Below, piece after piece: positions 28,078 to 36,937 of a stretch of DNA of 64,000 bases; position 1 is the first letter of the stretch, and each line of letters opens with the position of its first letter. The translations under genes and the position numbers were made by a program. The notes beneath the pieces are model-generated. The model was not told the origin of the DNA. It made no database searches and saw only the letters and a program-made list of their open reading frames with translations. The stretch covers positions 30,582 to 94,581 of the forward strand of contig JABAZY010000017.1 in NCBI GenBank assembly GCA_018608245.1. The letters run 5' to 3'. Origin of the DNA: Alphaproteobacteria bacterium. GTDB taxonomy: Bacteria; Pseudomonadota; Alphaproteobacteria; Micavibrionales; Micavibrionaceae.

Positions 28078-29100
28078 TTACCCGTTTGGTAGGCCTTTAG
28101 TGGTTGAGTATTCAAAGTGTAGTGGTTTGTCTGGATTGATTTGTTCATATATATGATGCGCAGCGAAGGAAGCTTCTGAAAAGCCTGTTAGAATTAATTT
28201 CTTTTTGTTTTTATAAGCGGCAATGTCGCCAATAGCATATATATTGCTCTGGCTTGTCTCTGCAGTCGTTGGATTAATTAGGATATGACCATCTTGTAAA
28301 TCAAGATTCCATTGCTCAATAGGGCCTAAATCTGTGGCTAGCCCATAGAATGGAAGTAAAATATCGGCTTCTAGTGAACGAATTTCTTTGTTTGTATTCA
28401 TAACTTCAACGGAGGTTAATTGTCCATTATCACCTGATAAACCGTGCAATTGATAAGGAATAACGAGTTCAATATCGCCTTTATCATGGAGCTCGTGAAG
28501 TTTTTGAGCGTTATCTGGCGCGGCGCGGAATTTATCACGGCGGTGAACAACGTATAATTTTTTGGCGATTGGCGCTAAAGACAGCGCCCAGTCGACGGCA
28601 CTATCGCCGCCGCCGGCTATGACGATATTTTTATTTGCGAAATCCGCTTTTTGGCGCACCATATAGAATATTGAGGTACCCTCAAACGCTTCAATATTAT
28701 CTAATGGTGGTTTATTGGGTCCAAATGACCCTGCTCCACCAGCGATTATAATGGCTTTTGCTGTTATTTTTGTATCTTTAGAGGTGGTTACTTTAATATT
28801 AGTGGCATTGTCGCTAATGGACACTACTTGTTGATTTAGGTGGTAGGTTGGCTTAAAAGGTTCTGCTTGTTTTTCCAGATTTTCGATTAAATCATTGGCC
28901 GATATTTGCGGGTAGGCAGGAATATCAAAGATAGGTTTTTCTGGATAAAGTGCGCTACATTGCCCGCCAATTTCAGCTAGTGAATCTACAACATGGCATT
29001 TTAAACCCAGCATGCCACATTGAAAGACAGCAAAAAGCCCTGTGGGGCCTGCGCCTACAATAATTACATCTGTTTGAAATTTGTTGTCATTCTGGTTCAT
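28078..29100 (-). CDS. Ferredoxin/flavodoxin-NADP+ reductase, thioredoxin-reductase type
   Basis: A 340-residue FAD-dependent enzyme of the TrxR-like ferredoxin-NADP reductase family. The FAD-binding GAGPTGL lies near residue 17, GGQCSALYPEKPIFDIP is the family mark, and the NADPH loop is GGGDSAVDW. The C-terminal FAD motif is YAIGDIAAY. The CxxC redox pair of true thioredoxin reductases is missing, which favours the ferredoxin reductase role. It lies between divL and tsaE on the other strand, an insertion relative to the usual divL-tsaE order. Confidence 0.88.
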   Translation of the reverse strand: MNQNDNKFQTDVIIVGAGPTGLFAVFQCGMLGLKCHVVDSLAEIGGQCSALYPEKPIFDIPAYPQISANDLIENLEKQAEPFKPTYHLNQQVVSISDNATNIKVTTSKDTKITAKAIIIAGGAGSFGPNKPPLDNIEAFEGTSIFYMVRQKADFANKNIVIAGGGDSAVDWALSLAPIAKKLYVVHRRDKFRAAPDNAQKLHELHDKGDIELVIPYQLHGLSGDNGQLTSVEVMNTNKEIRSLEADILLPFYGLATDLGPIEQWNLDLQDGHILINPTTAETSQSNIYAIGDIAAYKNKKKLILTGFSEASFAAHHIYEQINPDKPLHFEYSTTKGLPNG

Positions 29101-29169
29101 TGCTATGATTACGCTTCCTTTTTATGCGTCCATATTGTTATAGTGAGGTTCAATGATATAGCGAAAAAA

Positions 29170-29619
29170 ATGCAATTAGTCGAATATATAAGTAAAAATG
29201 AAGCCGATACGGTGGAATTAGCGCGTAAATTGGCGTTAAAGGCACCGTCGACAATGATTTATATACTTAAAGGCACGCTCGGTATGGGGAAAAGTGTTTT
29301 TGCGCGTGGGTTTATCCGTACGCTTATGGGGGAAGAGGTGGAAGTGCCTAGCCCTACTTTTACGTTAGTGCAACAATATGAAGCACCAACGAGAGAGATT
29401 TGGCATTTTGATCTTTACCGCATTGAAACGCCAGACGAAGTTTATGAGATTGGATGGGAAGAGGCGTGCGTTAACGCCATATCCTTAATTGAATGGCCAG
29501 AACGTTTGGGGGGGATCTTGCCAGAAAACTATATTGAAATTGCGTTTGAAGCGATGGATGGTGATGCGCGGAAAATTATTATTTCAGCGCCAGAAGAATT
29601 GAAAGAGTACGTTATATGA
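29170..29619 (+). CDS. tsaE: tRNA threonylcarbamoyladenosine synthesis ATPase TsaE
   Basis: A partner of TsaB and TsaD in making t6A37 in ANN-decoding tRNAs. The Walker A loop is GTLGMGKS near residue 37, followed by SPTFTLVQ and HFDLYRI, both conserved in TsaE, and EWPERL near the end. From ATG 29170 it has 149 residues, the normal length; the frame is open upstream but shows no family similarity there. It overlaps the next gene by 4 nt (ATGA). Confidence 0.93.
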   Translation: MQLVEYISKNEADTVELARKLALKAPSTMIYILKGTLGMGKSVFARGFIRTLMGEEVEVPSPTFTLVQQYEAPTREIWHFDLYRIETPDEVYEIGWEEACVNAISLIEWPERLGGILPENYIEIAFEAMDGDARKIIISAPEELKEYVI

Positions 29620-30353
29620 GCGATAAACCTAATTATGCTTTTATTTTGGCTGCGGGTAAGGGGACTCGGTTGCGTCCCTATACGGATACGACACCCAAAC
29701 CAATGGTGATTGTTAATGGAAGACCAATATTGGATCACACGTTGGGAAAGCTAGAAAAGGTGGATGTAACCCATGTGACAATAAATACAATGCATTTAGG
29801 TCATGTAATTGAGCAATATTACAGCACACGTACATCTCCAAAAATAACATTCTCTAAAGAAGATGAGCTGCTGGATACTGGCGGTGGCGTTAAGAAAGCA
29901 CTTAATACGATAAAATCAGATGCATTTTATGTGATTAATGGTGATGCGTTGTGGGAAGATAATGCAGAGGGGCAATCTGTATTGGAGCATTTGGCGCAGA
30001 ATTGGGATGCGGATAAGATGGATATGCTGTTATTATTAAAGCCAGTCAATTTGAACAATGCGTCAGAGGCGAGTGGCGATTATAGTATAGAAGCAGATGG
30101 ACGACCTGTACGTTCTTTGGATGGAACGGGCACGCATATGTTTAGTGGTATCCGCATTAGTTCAAAGCATATATTCGATGGGGCACCAGAGGGCACTTTT
30201 TCTTATTTAGAGTTAATGGATAAGGCGGAGAAAGATGGTCGGCTTTATGCGGTTGAGCTTCAAGGGACTTGGCACCATATTAGCACAGCGGAAGATTTGG
30301 AGCGCGTGAATGCGTTAATGAGCAAAGCAGAAAACAGCGCAAAGGCCGTATAG
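29616..30353 (+). CDS. murU: Nucleotidyltransferase, MurU-like (MurNAc-1-phosphate uridylyltransferase)
   Basis: A 245-residue sugar-phosphate nucleotidyltransferase. The N-terminal AAGKGTRLRPYTDTTPKPM motif binds nucleotide, and VINGDALW carries the metal-binding Asp. In the same alphaproteobacterial cluster the gene is usually paired with amgK (MurNAc/GlcNAc kinase) for peptidoglycan recycling to UDP-MurNAc. No amgK lies between tsaE and this gene, so the substrate could be another sugar phosphate. It overlaps both tsaE (4 nt) and addB (1 nt). Confidence 0.82.
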   Translation: MSDKPNYAFILAAGKGTRLRPYTDTTPKPMVIVNGRPILDHTLGKLEKVDVTHVTINTMHLGHVIEQYYSTRTSPKITFSKEDELLDTGGGVKKALNTIKSDAFYVINGDALWEDNAEGQSVLEHLAQNWDADKMDMLLLLKPVNLNNASEASGDYSIEADGRPVRSLDGTGTHMFSGIRISSKHIFDGAPEGTFSYLELMDKAEKDGRLYAVELQGTWHHISTAEDLERVNALMSKAENSAKAV

Positions 30354-33300
30354 TGAGCATACCAACATTATATAATATACCTGCTCATTATTCTTTCGTT
30401 GATGTATTTGCAACTGGGTTGTTGAAGCAATATGAAGAAACACCAGAAGCGTTATCAAAATTATTAATATTATTACCAACCCGCAGAGCTTGTAGGGTTT
30501 TGAGGGATAGTTTTTTAAAGCACACCCAAGGAAAACCATTGCTATTACCCCGCATGTGCCCGTTTGGAGACATTGATGAGGAAGAATTGTTTATCTCATC
30601 ACGTGGAAATAATGTGTTGGATATTCCCCCCGCTTTATCGGCGCTAAACAGACAAATATTGTTGGCACGTACAATTTCAGGATTACCAGATTTTTCAAAA
30701 TCACTTGATCAAGACATGGCCTTAGCAAAAATGCTAGGACAATTAATGGATCAAATTTACACGGAAGATTTGGATCTGTCAGAACTGCCAAATTTGGTTG
30801 ATGCGGAAGAATTTCAGGCCCATTGGCAAATCACTGTACGCTTTTTATCTATCTTAAGTGAGGTGTGGCCAAGCATATTAACGGAGCGTGATGTGATTGA
30901 TGCGGCTGATCGTAGGAATAGGTTAATAAATGCGCTAACCGAACATTGGAAGTCGTTTCCGCCTAGTTTTCCTGTTATCGCGGCGGGTTCAACAGGATCG
31001 ATTCCAGCTACGACAAACTTATTACATCTAATTTCAGAGCTTGAGCAGGGCAGTGTTGTTTTGCCAGCTTTAGATCAGCAAATGGACGAGGACATTTGGG
31101 CAGAAGTTGTTGATGGACACCCTCAAGCCACTTTGAAAAATTTGATTGAGCAAATTGGTGTGCGTCGTGCGCAGGTGGAATTATGGCCATATTGCCCTAA
31201 AGATCAATCTGGATTTCAAAGTAAAAAAATTAAACAAAATTTCTTAACACAGTTAATGTACCCTGCGGACAAAACAGATCAATGGCAAAAAATTAACTTA
31301 TCCAAAGATAACAAGAAATTGCTTGAAGAAGAATTGGCCAATATCAGTCTTTATGAATGTCCGACACCCAATGATGAGGCGTTATTAATTGCGTTAATTA
31401 TGCGGGAAACGTTGGAAGAAAAAGAGAAGATAGCAGCGCTTGTGACGGCTGACCGTAACTTGGCGCGCCGTGTGGCAATGGCGTGTAAGCGTTGGGGCAT
31501 TGATATCGATGACTCTGGCGGGACGATGTTGAGTGATACACCAATTGGTCAATATTTACGTCTTTGTGCGTTGAGTTGTTTGAATGATATAACGCCTGTT
31601 TCTTTGCTGGCTTTGTTAAAACATGAATTATGCCGAGGAGCAGGCGTAGAAAATTTCCGTGGTGGTGTACGTGTTTTAGAAAAAGAAATATTGCGCGGGT
31701 TAAAACCTGAAAATTCTTTTGAGGGTTTATATCAACGTATTCGTGATTATAGAGAACAGCCCTATAATAAAGATAAGGATACGGAGTTTGATGAGGCAGA
31801 GGCTTTATTGAAACATTTAGAGCCATATTTTAATTCTTTATGCTCAAAAATGACCAAAGGCGCGCATAGTTTTCTGGATATTTTGGATGCACATATTATG
31901 CTCGCGGAGCAACTAGCAAATGGGGCGGATGACTTATGGTCAGGGGAAGCTGGGGAAGCCGCTGCGTCATTTTTATCTGAATTACGCTTATATGCAGATC
32001 AAATGCTTGAGGTTACAGGGCAAAATTACTTTGATGTTTTTGAGCAATTATTGTCAACGGTCACTGTACGTCCTAAATTTGGAACACATCCGAGGTTAAT
32101 GATTTTAGGGCAGTTAGAGGCGCGTCTGCTACAGGCTGACCGTGTGATATTAGGCGGACTTAATGAGGGTAGCTGGCCGCCAAACCCTGGGCATGATCCG
32201 TGGATGTCGCGCCCGATGAGGGGGAAATTTGGTCTTCCAACTCCGGAGCGTGGTATTGGGCTATCGGCGCATGATTTTGTGCAGGCAGTGAGTGCATCGG
32301 ATGTGATTATAACGCGTGCAACCCGTGTTGAGGGCACGCCTACTGTGCCTGCGCGGTGGTTAGCGCGTATGGATACATTGTTAGATACGTTAGGGATTAA
32401 CAAGAATGTGGTGAGGCAGGGAGCGCATTTGGAATATGTACGTGCTTTAGATCATACTGAGCAATCTAATAAGATAGAGCGACCTGCGCCACAGCCACCG
32501 TTGGAGGCACGCCCCAGAAAATTATCAGTGACGCGGATAGAGACTTGGTTGAAAGATCCTTATTCAATTTATGCGCGGTCAGTGTTGAGATTGAAAAAAT
32601 TAGAAGAGCTTGAGAAGTTGCCTGAAGCATCTGAAAAAGGCATGTTGCTTCATGATGTATTGGAAAAATTTGTGACGAAGCACCCTAGGGAGTTGCCCAT
32701 AGATGCAGAGCATCAATTTATTGTGCTGTCTAAAGAAGTGCTAGCTGAGCATTATGACGAAGCAAGTGATTGGCATTTTTGGTCGCCGCGTATGGTTAGG
32801 CTGGCGGACTGGTTTGTTGGGCATGAGCGGGCGCACAGGCAAGAAAATGCGATACAAAAATTAGAAGCTGATGGAGAGATTGCTTTCACACCTAGTAGCG
32901 ATATAATTGATAAAGAGTTTTATTTAACGGCGCGGGCAGACCGTATTGATAAACGTCATGATGGAACTGGGGCGGTAATTATTGATTATAAATCAGGCGG
33001 AGCGTATAGCCTGAAAGGGATGATCACGGGTAAAATGCCACAGTTGCCGTTAGAGGCGTTAATGATTGAGCGTGGTGGTTTTTCAGGTGTACAGAGCGAT
33101 AAAGTTGCTTCATTAGAGTATTGGAAGCTTACGGGCGGACGTGACGAAGGGGATGTTACGCAGTTAGCCAAATCAGCGGATGTTGAGCAAGCGGTTATGA
33201 ATGCTGAGATAGGTTTATTGAATTTAATCCGTACGTTTGATGACCTTGCTACGCCTTATTACAGTATTCCTAATTTGGATAATGCGCCGCGGTTTAATGA

Positions 33301-33373
33301 TTACGAGCATTTGGCGCGGGTGAAGGAATGGACTGCCTTGGGTGAAGCAGATAGTAGTGGGGAGGCGGCGTAA
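30353..33373 (+). CDS. addB: Double-strand break repair protein AddB
   Basis: A 1006-residue alphaproteobacterial-type AddB subunit of the AddAB helicase-nuclease, which processes double-strand ends for RecA. The N-terminal helicase-like half includes LLPTRRACR, QLEARLLQADRVILGGLNEGSWP is family-typical, and the C-terminal RecB-type nuclease has VIIDYKSGG near residue 876. The start is GTG, overlapping the stop of the preceding gene by one base; the stop overlaps the addA ATG by one base. Confidence 0.93.
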   Translation: MSIPTLYNIPAHYSFVDVFATGLLKQYEETPEALSKLLILLPTRRACRVLRDSFLKHTQGKPLLLPRMCPFGDIDEEELFISSRGNNVLDIPPALSALNRQILLARTISGLPDFSKSLDQDMALAKMLGQLMDQIYTEDLDLSELPNLVDAEEFQAHWQITVRFLSILSEVWPSILTERDVIDAADRRNRLINALTEHWKSFPPSFPVIAAGSTGSIPATTNLLHLISELEQGSVVLPALDQQMDEDIWAEVVDGHPQATLKNLIEQIGVRRAQVELWPYCPKDQSGFQSKKIKQNFLTQLMYPADKTDQWQKINLSKDNKKLLEEELANISLYECPTPNDEALLIALIMRETLEEKEKIAALVTADRNLARRVAMACKRWGIDIDDSGGTMLSDTPIGQYLRLCALSCLNDITPVSLLALLKHELCRGAGVENFRGGVRVLEKEILRGLKPENSFEGLYQRIRDYREQPYNKDKDTEFDEAEALLKHLEPYFNSLCSKMTKGAHSFLDILDAHIMLAEQLANGADDLWSGEAGEAAASFLSELRLYADQMLEVTGQNYFDVFEQLLSTVTVRPKFGTHPRLMILGQLEARLLQADRVILGGLNEGSWPPNPGHDPWMSRPMRGKFGLPTPERGIGLSAHDFVQAVSASDVIITRATRVEGTPTVPARWLARMDTLLDTLGINKNVVRQGAHLEYVRALDHTEQSNKIERPAPQPPLEARPRKLSVTRIETWLKDPYSIYARSVLRLKKLEELEKLPEASEKGMLLHDVLEKFVTKHPRELPIDAEHQFIVLSKEVLAEHYDEASDWHFWSPRMVRLADWFVGHERAHRQENAIQKLEADGEIAFTPSSDIIDKEFYLTARADRIDKRHDGTGAVIIDYKSGGAYSLKGMITGKMPQLPLEALMIERGGFSGVQSDKVASLEYWKLTGGRDEGDVTQLAKSADVEQAVMNAEIGLLNLIRTFDDLATPYYSIPNLDNAPRFNDYEHLARVKEWTALGEADSSGEAA

Positions 33374-36300
33374 TGGTTTTATCGAATATAAAAAAACATG
33401 ATGTTGAGAATTCTGTTCGTGCGCCTGATCCGAATGTATTGCAATATCGTGCAGCCAATCCGCAAGATTCAGTTTGGGTGAGCGCGTCTGCGGGCTCGGG
33501 TAAAACCAAGGTTTTAACAGATAGAATTTTAAGGTTGTTATTGCCTTCCGCTGATGGGCAATCAGGAACATTACCGTATAAAATTTTAGCACTGACATTT
33601 ACGAAAGCAGCAGCCAGTGAAATGGTTTTGCGGATTAATAAAGAATTAAGTGCGTGGGCGACGCTTCCGTTAGAGGGGAAGAAAGACAAGAACCTTAGCG
33701 ATGCGTTAGAGAAATTATTGAAGGCAACGCCAACGTCCAAACAAATTGAAAGCGCGCGCCGTTTATTTGCGCAAGTAATAGATGTACCAGGTGGTCTTAA
33801 AATCATGACTATCCATTCATTTTGTCAGTCACTATTGGGCCGTTTCCCAATTGAAGCGGGACTTTCGCCGAATTTTAAGATCTTAGAAGAAAATCACGCG
33901 CAAGGGCTTTTGATTAAAGCGCGTGATAGTGTTTTGACGCGTGCGGTGAGCGAAAACGGATCACCTTTATCACAAGCTATTCATCAAATTGCGATACAAA
34001 AAAACGAAGAACAATTTTTAGGACTACTCAATAATATTATTAGTGAGCGTCGACAGTTTAAACAAATATTAGAAAAAACTTTTGGTGTTGATGGGCTGTA
34101 TACAAATTTATGCGCTAGCTTATCGATTGAACCAAATAAAACGTCGAAAGATATTATCTATGATGGGTGTAATGATGGTGCGTTTGATGAGACGAATTTG
34201 AGGCAGGCCTGTCAAGCTTTGTCGCAAGCTAAGTCGAAAGGTGATTTAGAAAATTCAATTATTCTTCAAAGTTGGTTAGATGCGGGCGTTGAAAATCGTG
34301 TTGAGCAATATGATAATTACAAAAATATGTTTTTGAAAAAAGATGGTGATATACGGACGAAATTAGCGACCGTTCCTGTTGTTAAAATTATGCCTGATAT
34401 TCTTGAGGTTATGTTCGCTGAAGCTGAACGTGTATATGCGTTAGAACAAGCGGTGAATGCGGGTTTAGTGGCCTCTTTGACGCGTGATTTATTCTATTTA
34501 GGGCAAGATATATTGGATAAATTTCAAGCGTTAAAAGAACAAAAATCTGCGCTTGATTTTGAAGATTTGATTTTGCAAACATTGAACTTGCTTGATGGTA
34601 AATCAATGAATATGAGTGCGGCCGATACGACCCCTTGGGTTCGGTTTAAATTAGATCAAGGTATTGACCATATTTTGGTTGATGAAGCGCAAGATACAAA
34701 TCCAGAACAATGGGAAATTATAAAATTACTATGTGATGATTTCTATGCAGGTAATGCATCAAAAGAATATGAGCGCACAGTGTTTATTGTGGGTGATGAA
34801 AAACAATCTATCTTTAGTTTTCAACGTGCGTCACCTGATAAATTTAATGATATGAAGTCATGGTTTCAAGCACGTATAGATCAAGCACAAAAAGAATTTA
34901 GTGTGATTGATTTTCAAACATCTTTTAGGTCTGTCCCAAGTGTATTGAGTTTGGTTGATAATGTGTTTTCAACGCCAGAGATGGTGCATGGTTTAGGGGG
35001 TGTTGCACTTGAGCATCATGCTTTTAAATCAAAGCAAGCTGGACTCGTTGAGTTATGGCCGATTATGACGTCGCCTGAGAAGGAGCAGCTTGATCCGTGG
35101 ACTCCACCAGTCAATATCATCGAATCGCAATCTGGTGCCGCAAAAATGGCGGATTATATAGGGGAACAGATTAAAGGTTGGATCGATAATAAGGTCATGT
35201 TGGAAGGCAAGGGGCGTCCAATACAGGCTGGTGATATTATGATATTGCTTCGCTCCCGTACGGCCTTTGTTGATCAATTAGTGCGGTCGTTAAAGACAAA
35301 AGACATACCCGTTAGTGGTGTTGATCGTATGGTGTTAAATGATCAGTTGGTTGTTCAAGATTTATGTGCATGTGCGTCTTTTGCGTTGTTGCCTGATGAT
35401 GATTTAACACTCGCTAGTTTGTTAAAATCACCGTTCATTGGTTTGGATGAAGAGCAATTATTTGAGTTAAGTTATAAGCGTGATAGCACTTTATGGCAGT
35501 CATTAAAAAAATCAGAACATTTAGATATTATAACGTGGTTAGAAAAAATAATTCGTCAAGCAGGTCGTCAAAAACCATATGAATTTTTTAGCTGTGTGTT
35601 ACAGGAAAAATGCCCTGCACATGATAGAGGTGGGTTACTTGCAATTAAGGAGCGTTTAGGACAGGAAGTGTTAGACCCACTGGATGAATTTTTGAATATT
35701 GCATTGGGCTTTGAAAAAGAGAATATTCCAAATTTACAATTGTTTTTACAAGATCAGCTAGCAAATAACACGCAAGTAAAACGCCAGATGGAAGAGGCTG
35801 GGCAAGCGGTACGTATTATGACCGTTCATGGCTCAAAGGGCCTTCAGGCACCGATTGTGATCCTGCCAGACACTATTCGGGGGACGTCGCCCAAGGCAGA
35901 TCAGATATTGTGGCCTGATCGCAGTGGGCTGGATTTACCTTATTTCTGCCCGCAGGCGAAGAGTGCGCCAGATTTATGTCAGGGCGGGATAGATACACTT
36001 AAGGCACGTGATAATGATGAGTATAGAAGACTTCTATATGTTGCGCTTACGCGGGCTGAAAACAGGTTATATATTGGCGGTTATACAAATGCGAAAAAAC
36101 CAGCAGAAGAAAGTTGGTATCGTTATATTGAGCAGGGGTTTAAAAAATTACCTGATATTGAAGAAATTTTATTTAGTGATGCAGAAGACAATGATGCAAT
36201 TATTTTACGCTATACTAATCCTGATTTAGAAAATGCAGATCAGGAAACCCACAAAAATATTCTTGAAAAAGTAAGTGTGGATATTCCTGACTGGTTATTT

Positions 36301-36876
36301 AAGCCTATGCCAGCGGAACCAACACCGCCACGTCCGCTTGTGCCGTCAAGGCCATCAGAGAATCTGGATGTTGCTTTGTCACCTTTACACAGTAATAAAA
36401 ATGATAGGTTCAAGCGGGGAAATATTACGCATAAGCTATTGCAGATATTGCCTGATATACCGAGTGACGCATGGGAGAGCACAGCGCAGAAATTTTTGAA
36501 CCAAAGTGCGCATGAGTTGAGTGTTAGCGTGCAGAAAAGTATTTTGGATGAAACATTAGCAATTTTAAATCATCCTGAGTTCGCGCCTATTTTTGGTGAA
36601 AACTCTATGGCAGAAGTCCCGATAACAGGTTTGGTGCGGGGCAATGTCATGGTCTCAGGGCAAATTGATAGATTGTTAATTACGCAAGATGAAGTGTTTA
36701 TTATTGATTACAAAACTAATCGTCCAGCACCAATAGATGAAAAAGATGTTCCGTTGATCTATAGGAATCAGCTGCAAAGCTATGCGGATGTGTTGTGTGA
36801 GATTTATCCAGCGCATAAAATTAGAACGGCTTTGTTATGGACGGATACCGCGCGACTAATGGAAATTGAATTATAG
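33373..36876 (+). CDS. addA: Double-strand break repair helicase-nuclease AddA
   Basis: The 1167-residue UvrD-type helicase and nuclease subunit of AddAB. Walker A ASAGSGKT is at residues 38-45. DFEDLIL, LVDEAQDTNPEQW (Walker B), DEKQSIFSFQ and TVHGSKGLQAPIV are helicase motifs, and FIIDYKTNRP near the C-terminus is the nuclease motif. It is the last gene of the tsaE-murU-addB-addA run; a hairpin terminator follows at 36885. trxA, which often comes next in relatives, is not here. Confidence 0.95.
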   Translation: MVLSNIKKHDVENSVRAPDPNVLQYRAANPQDSVWVSASAGSGKTKVLTDRILRLLLPSADGQSGTLPYKILALTFTKAAASEMVLRINKELSAWATLPLEGKKDKNLSDALEKLLKATPTSKQIESARRLFAQVIDVPGGLKIMTIHSFCQSLLGRFPIEAGLSPNFKILEENHAQGLLIKARDSVLTRAVSENGSPLSQAIHQIAIQKNEEQFLGLLNNIISERRQFKQILEKTFGVDGLYTNLCASLSIEPNKTSKDIIYDGCNDGAFDETNLRQACQALSQAKSKGDLENSIILQSWLDAGVENRVEQYDNYKNMFLKKDGDIRTKLATVPVVKIMPDILEVMFAEAERVYALEQAVNAGLVASLTRDLFYLGQDILDKFQALKEQKSALDFEDLILQTLNLLDGKSMNMSAADTTPWVRFKLDQGIDHILVDEAQDTNPEQWEIIKLLCDDFYAGNASKEYERTVFIVGDEKQSIFSFQRASPDKFNDMKSWFQARIDQAQKEFSVIDFQTSFRSVPSVLSLVDNVFSTPEMVHGLGGVALEHHAFKSKQAGLVELWPIMTSPEKEQLDPWTPPVNIIESQSGAAKMADYIGEQIKGWIDNKVMLEGKGRPIQAGDIMILLRSRTAFVDQLVRSLKTKDIPVSGVDRMVLNDQLVVQDLCACASFALLPDDDLTLASLLKSPFIGLDEEQLFELSYKRDSTLWQSLKKSEHLDIITWLEKIIRQAGRQKPYEFFSCVLQEKCPAHDRGGLLAIKERLGQEVLDPLDEFLNIALGFEKENIPNLQLFLQDQLANNTQVKRQMEEAGQAVRIMTVHGSKGLQAPIVILPDTIRGTSPKADQILWPDRSGLDLPYFCPQAKSAPDLCQGGIDTLKARDNDEYRRLLYVALTRAENRLYIGGYTNAKKPAEESWYRYIEQGFKKLPDIEEILFSDAEDNDAIILRYTNPDLENADQETHKNILEKVSVDIPDWLFKPMPAEPTPPRPLVPSRPSENLDVALSPLHSNKNDRFKRGNITHKLLQILPDIPSDAWESTAQKFLNQSAHELSVSVQKSILDETLAILNHPEFAPIFGENSMAEVPITGLVRGNVMVSGQIDRLLITQDEVFIIDYKTNRPAPIDEKDVPLIYRNQLQSYADVLCEIYPAHKIRTALLWTDTARLMEIEL

Positions 36877-36884
36877 GCAATAAA

Positions 36885-36913
36885 AAACGCCAGATTATAA
36901 CAAGCTGGCGTTT
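36885..36913. terminator. Bidirectional hairpin terminator between addA and the IcmD-like gene
   Basis: A 9-bp stem AAACGCCAG / CTGGCGTTT with an 11-nt loop, preceded by an A-run and followed by TTT-rich sequence. It lies between convergent genes and could end both transcripts. Confidence 0.8.
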
Positions 36914-36937
36914 GAATTTTGTTATGATTTTAATTCT

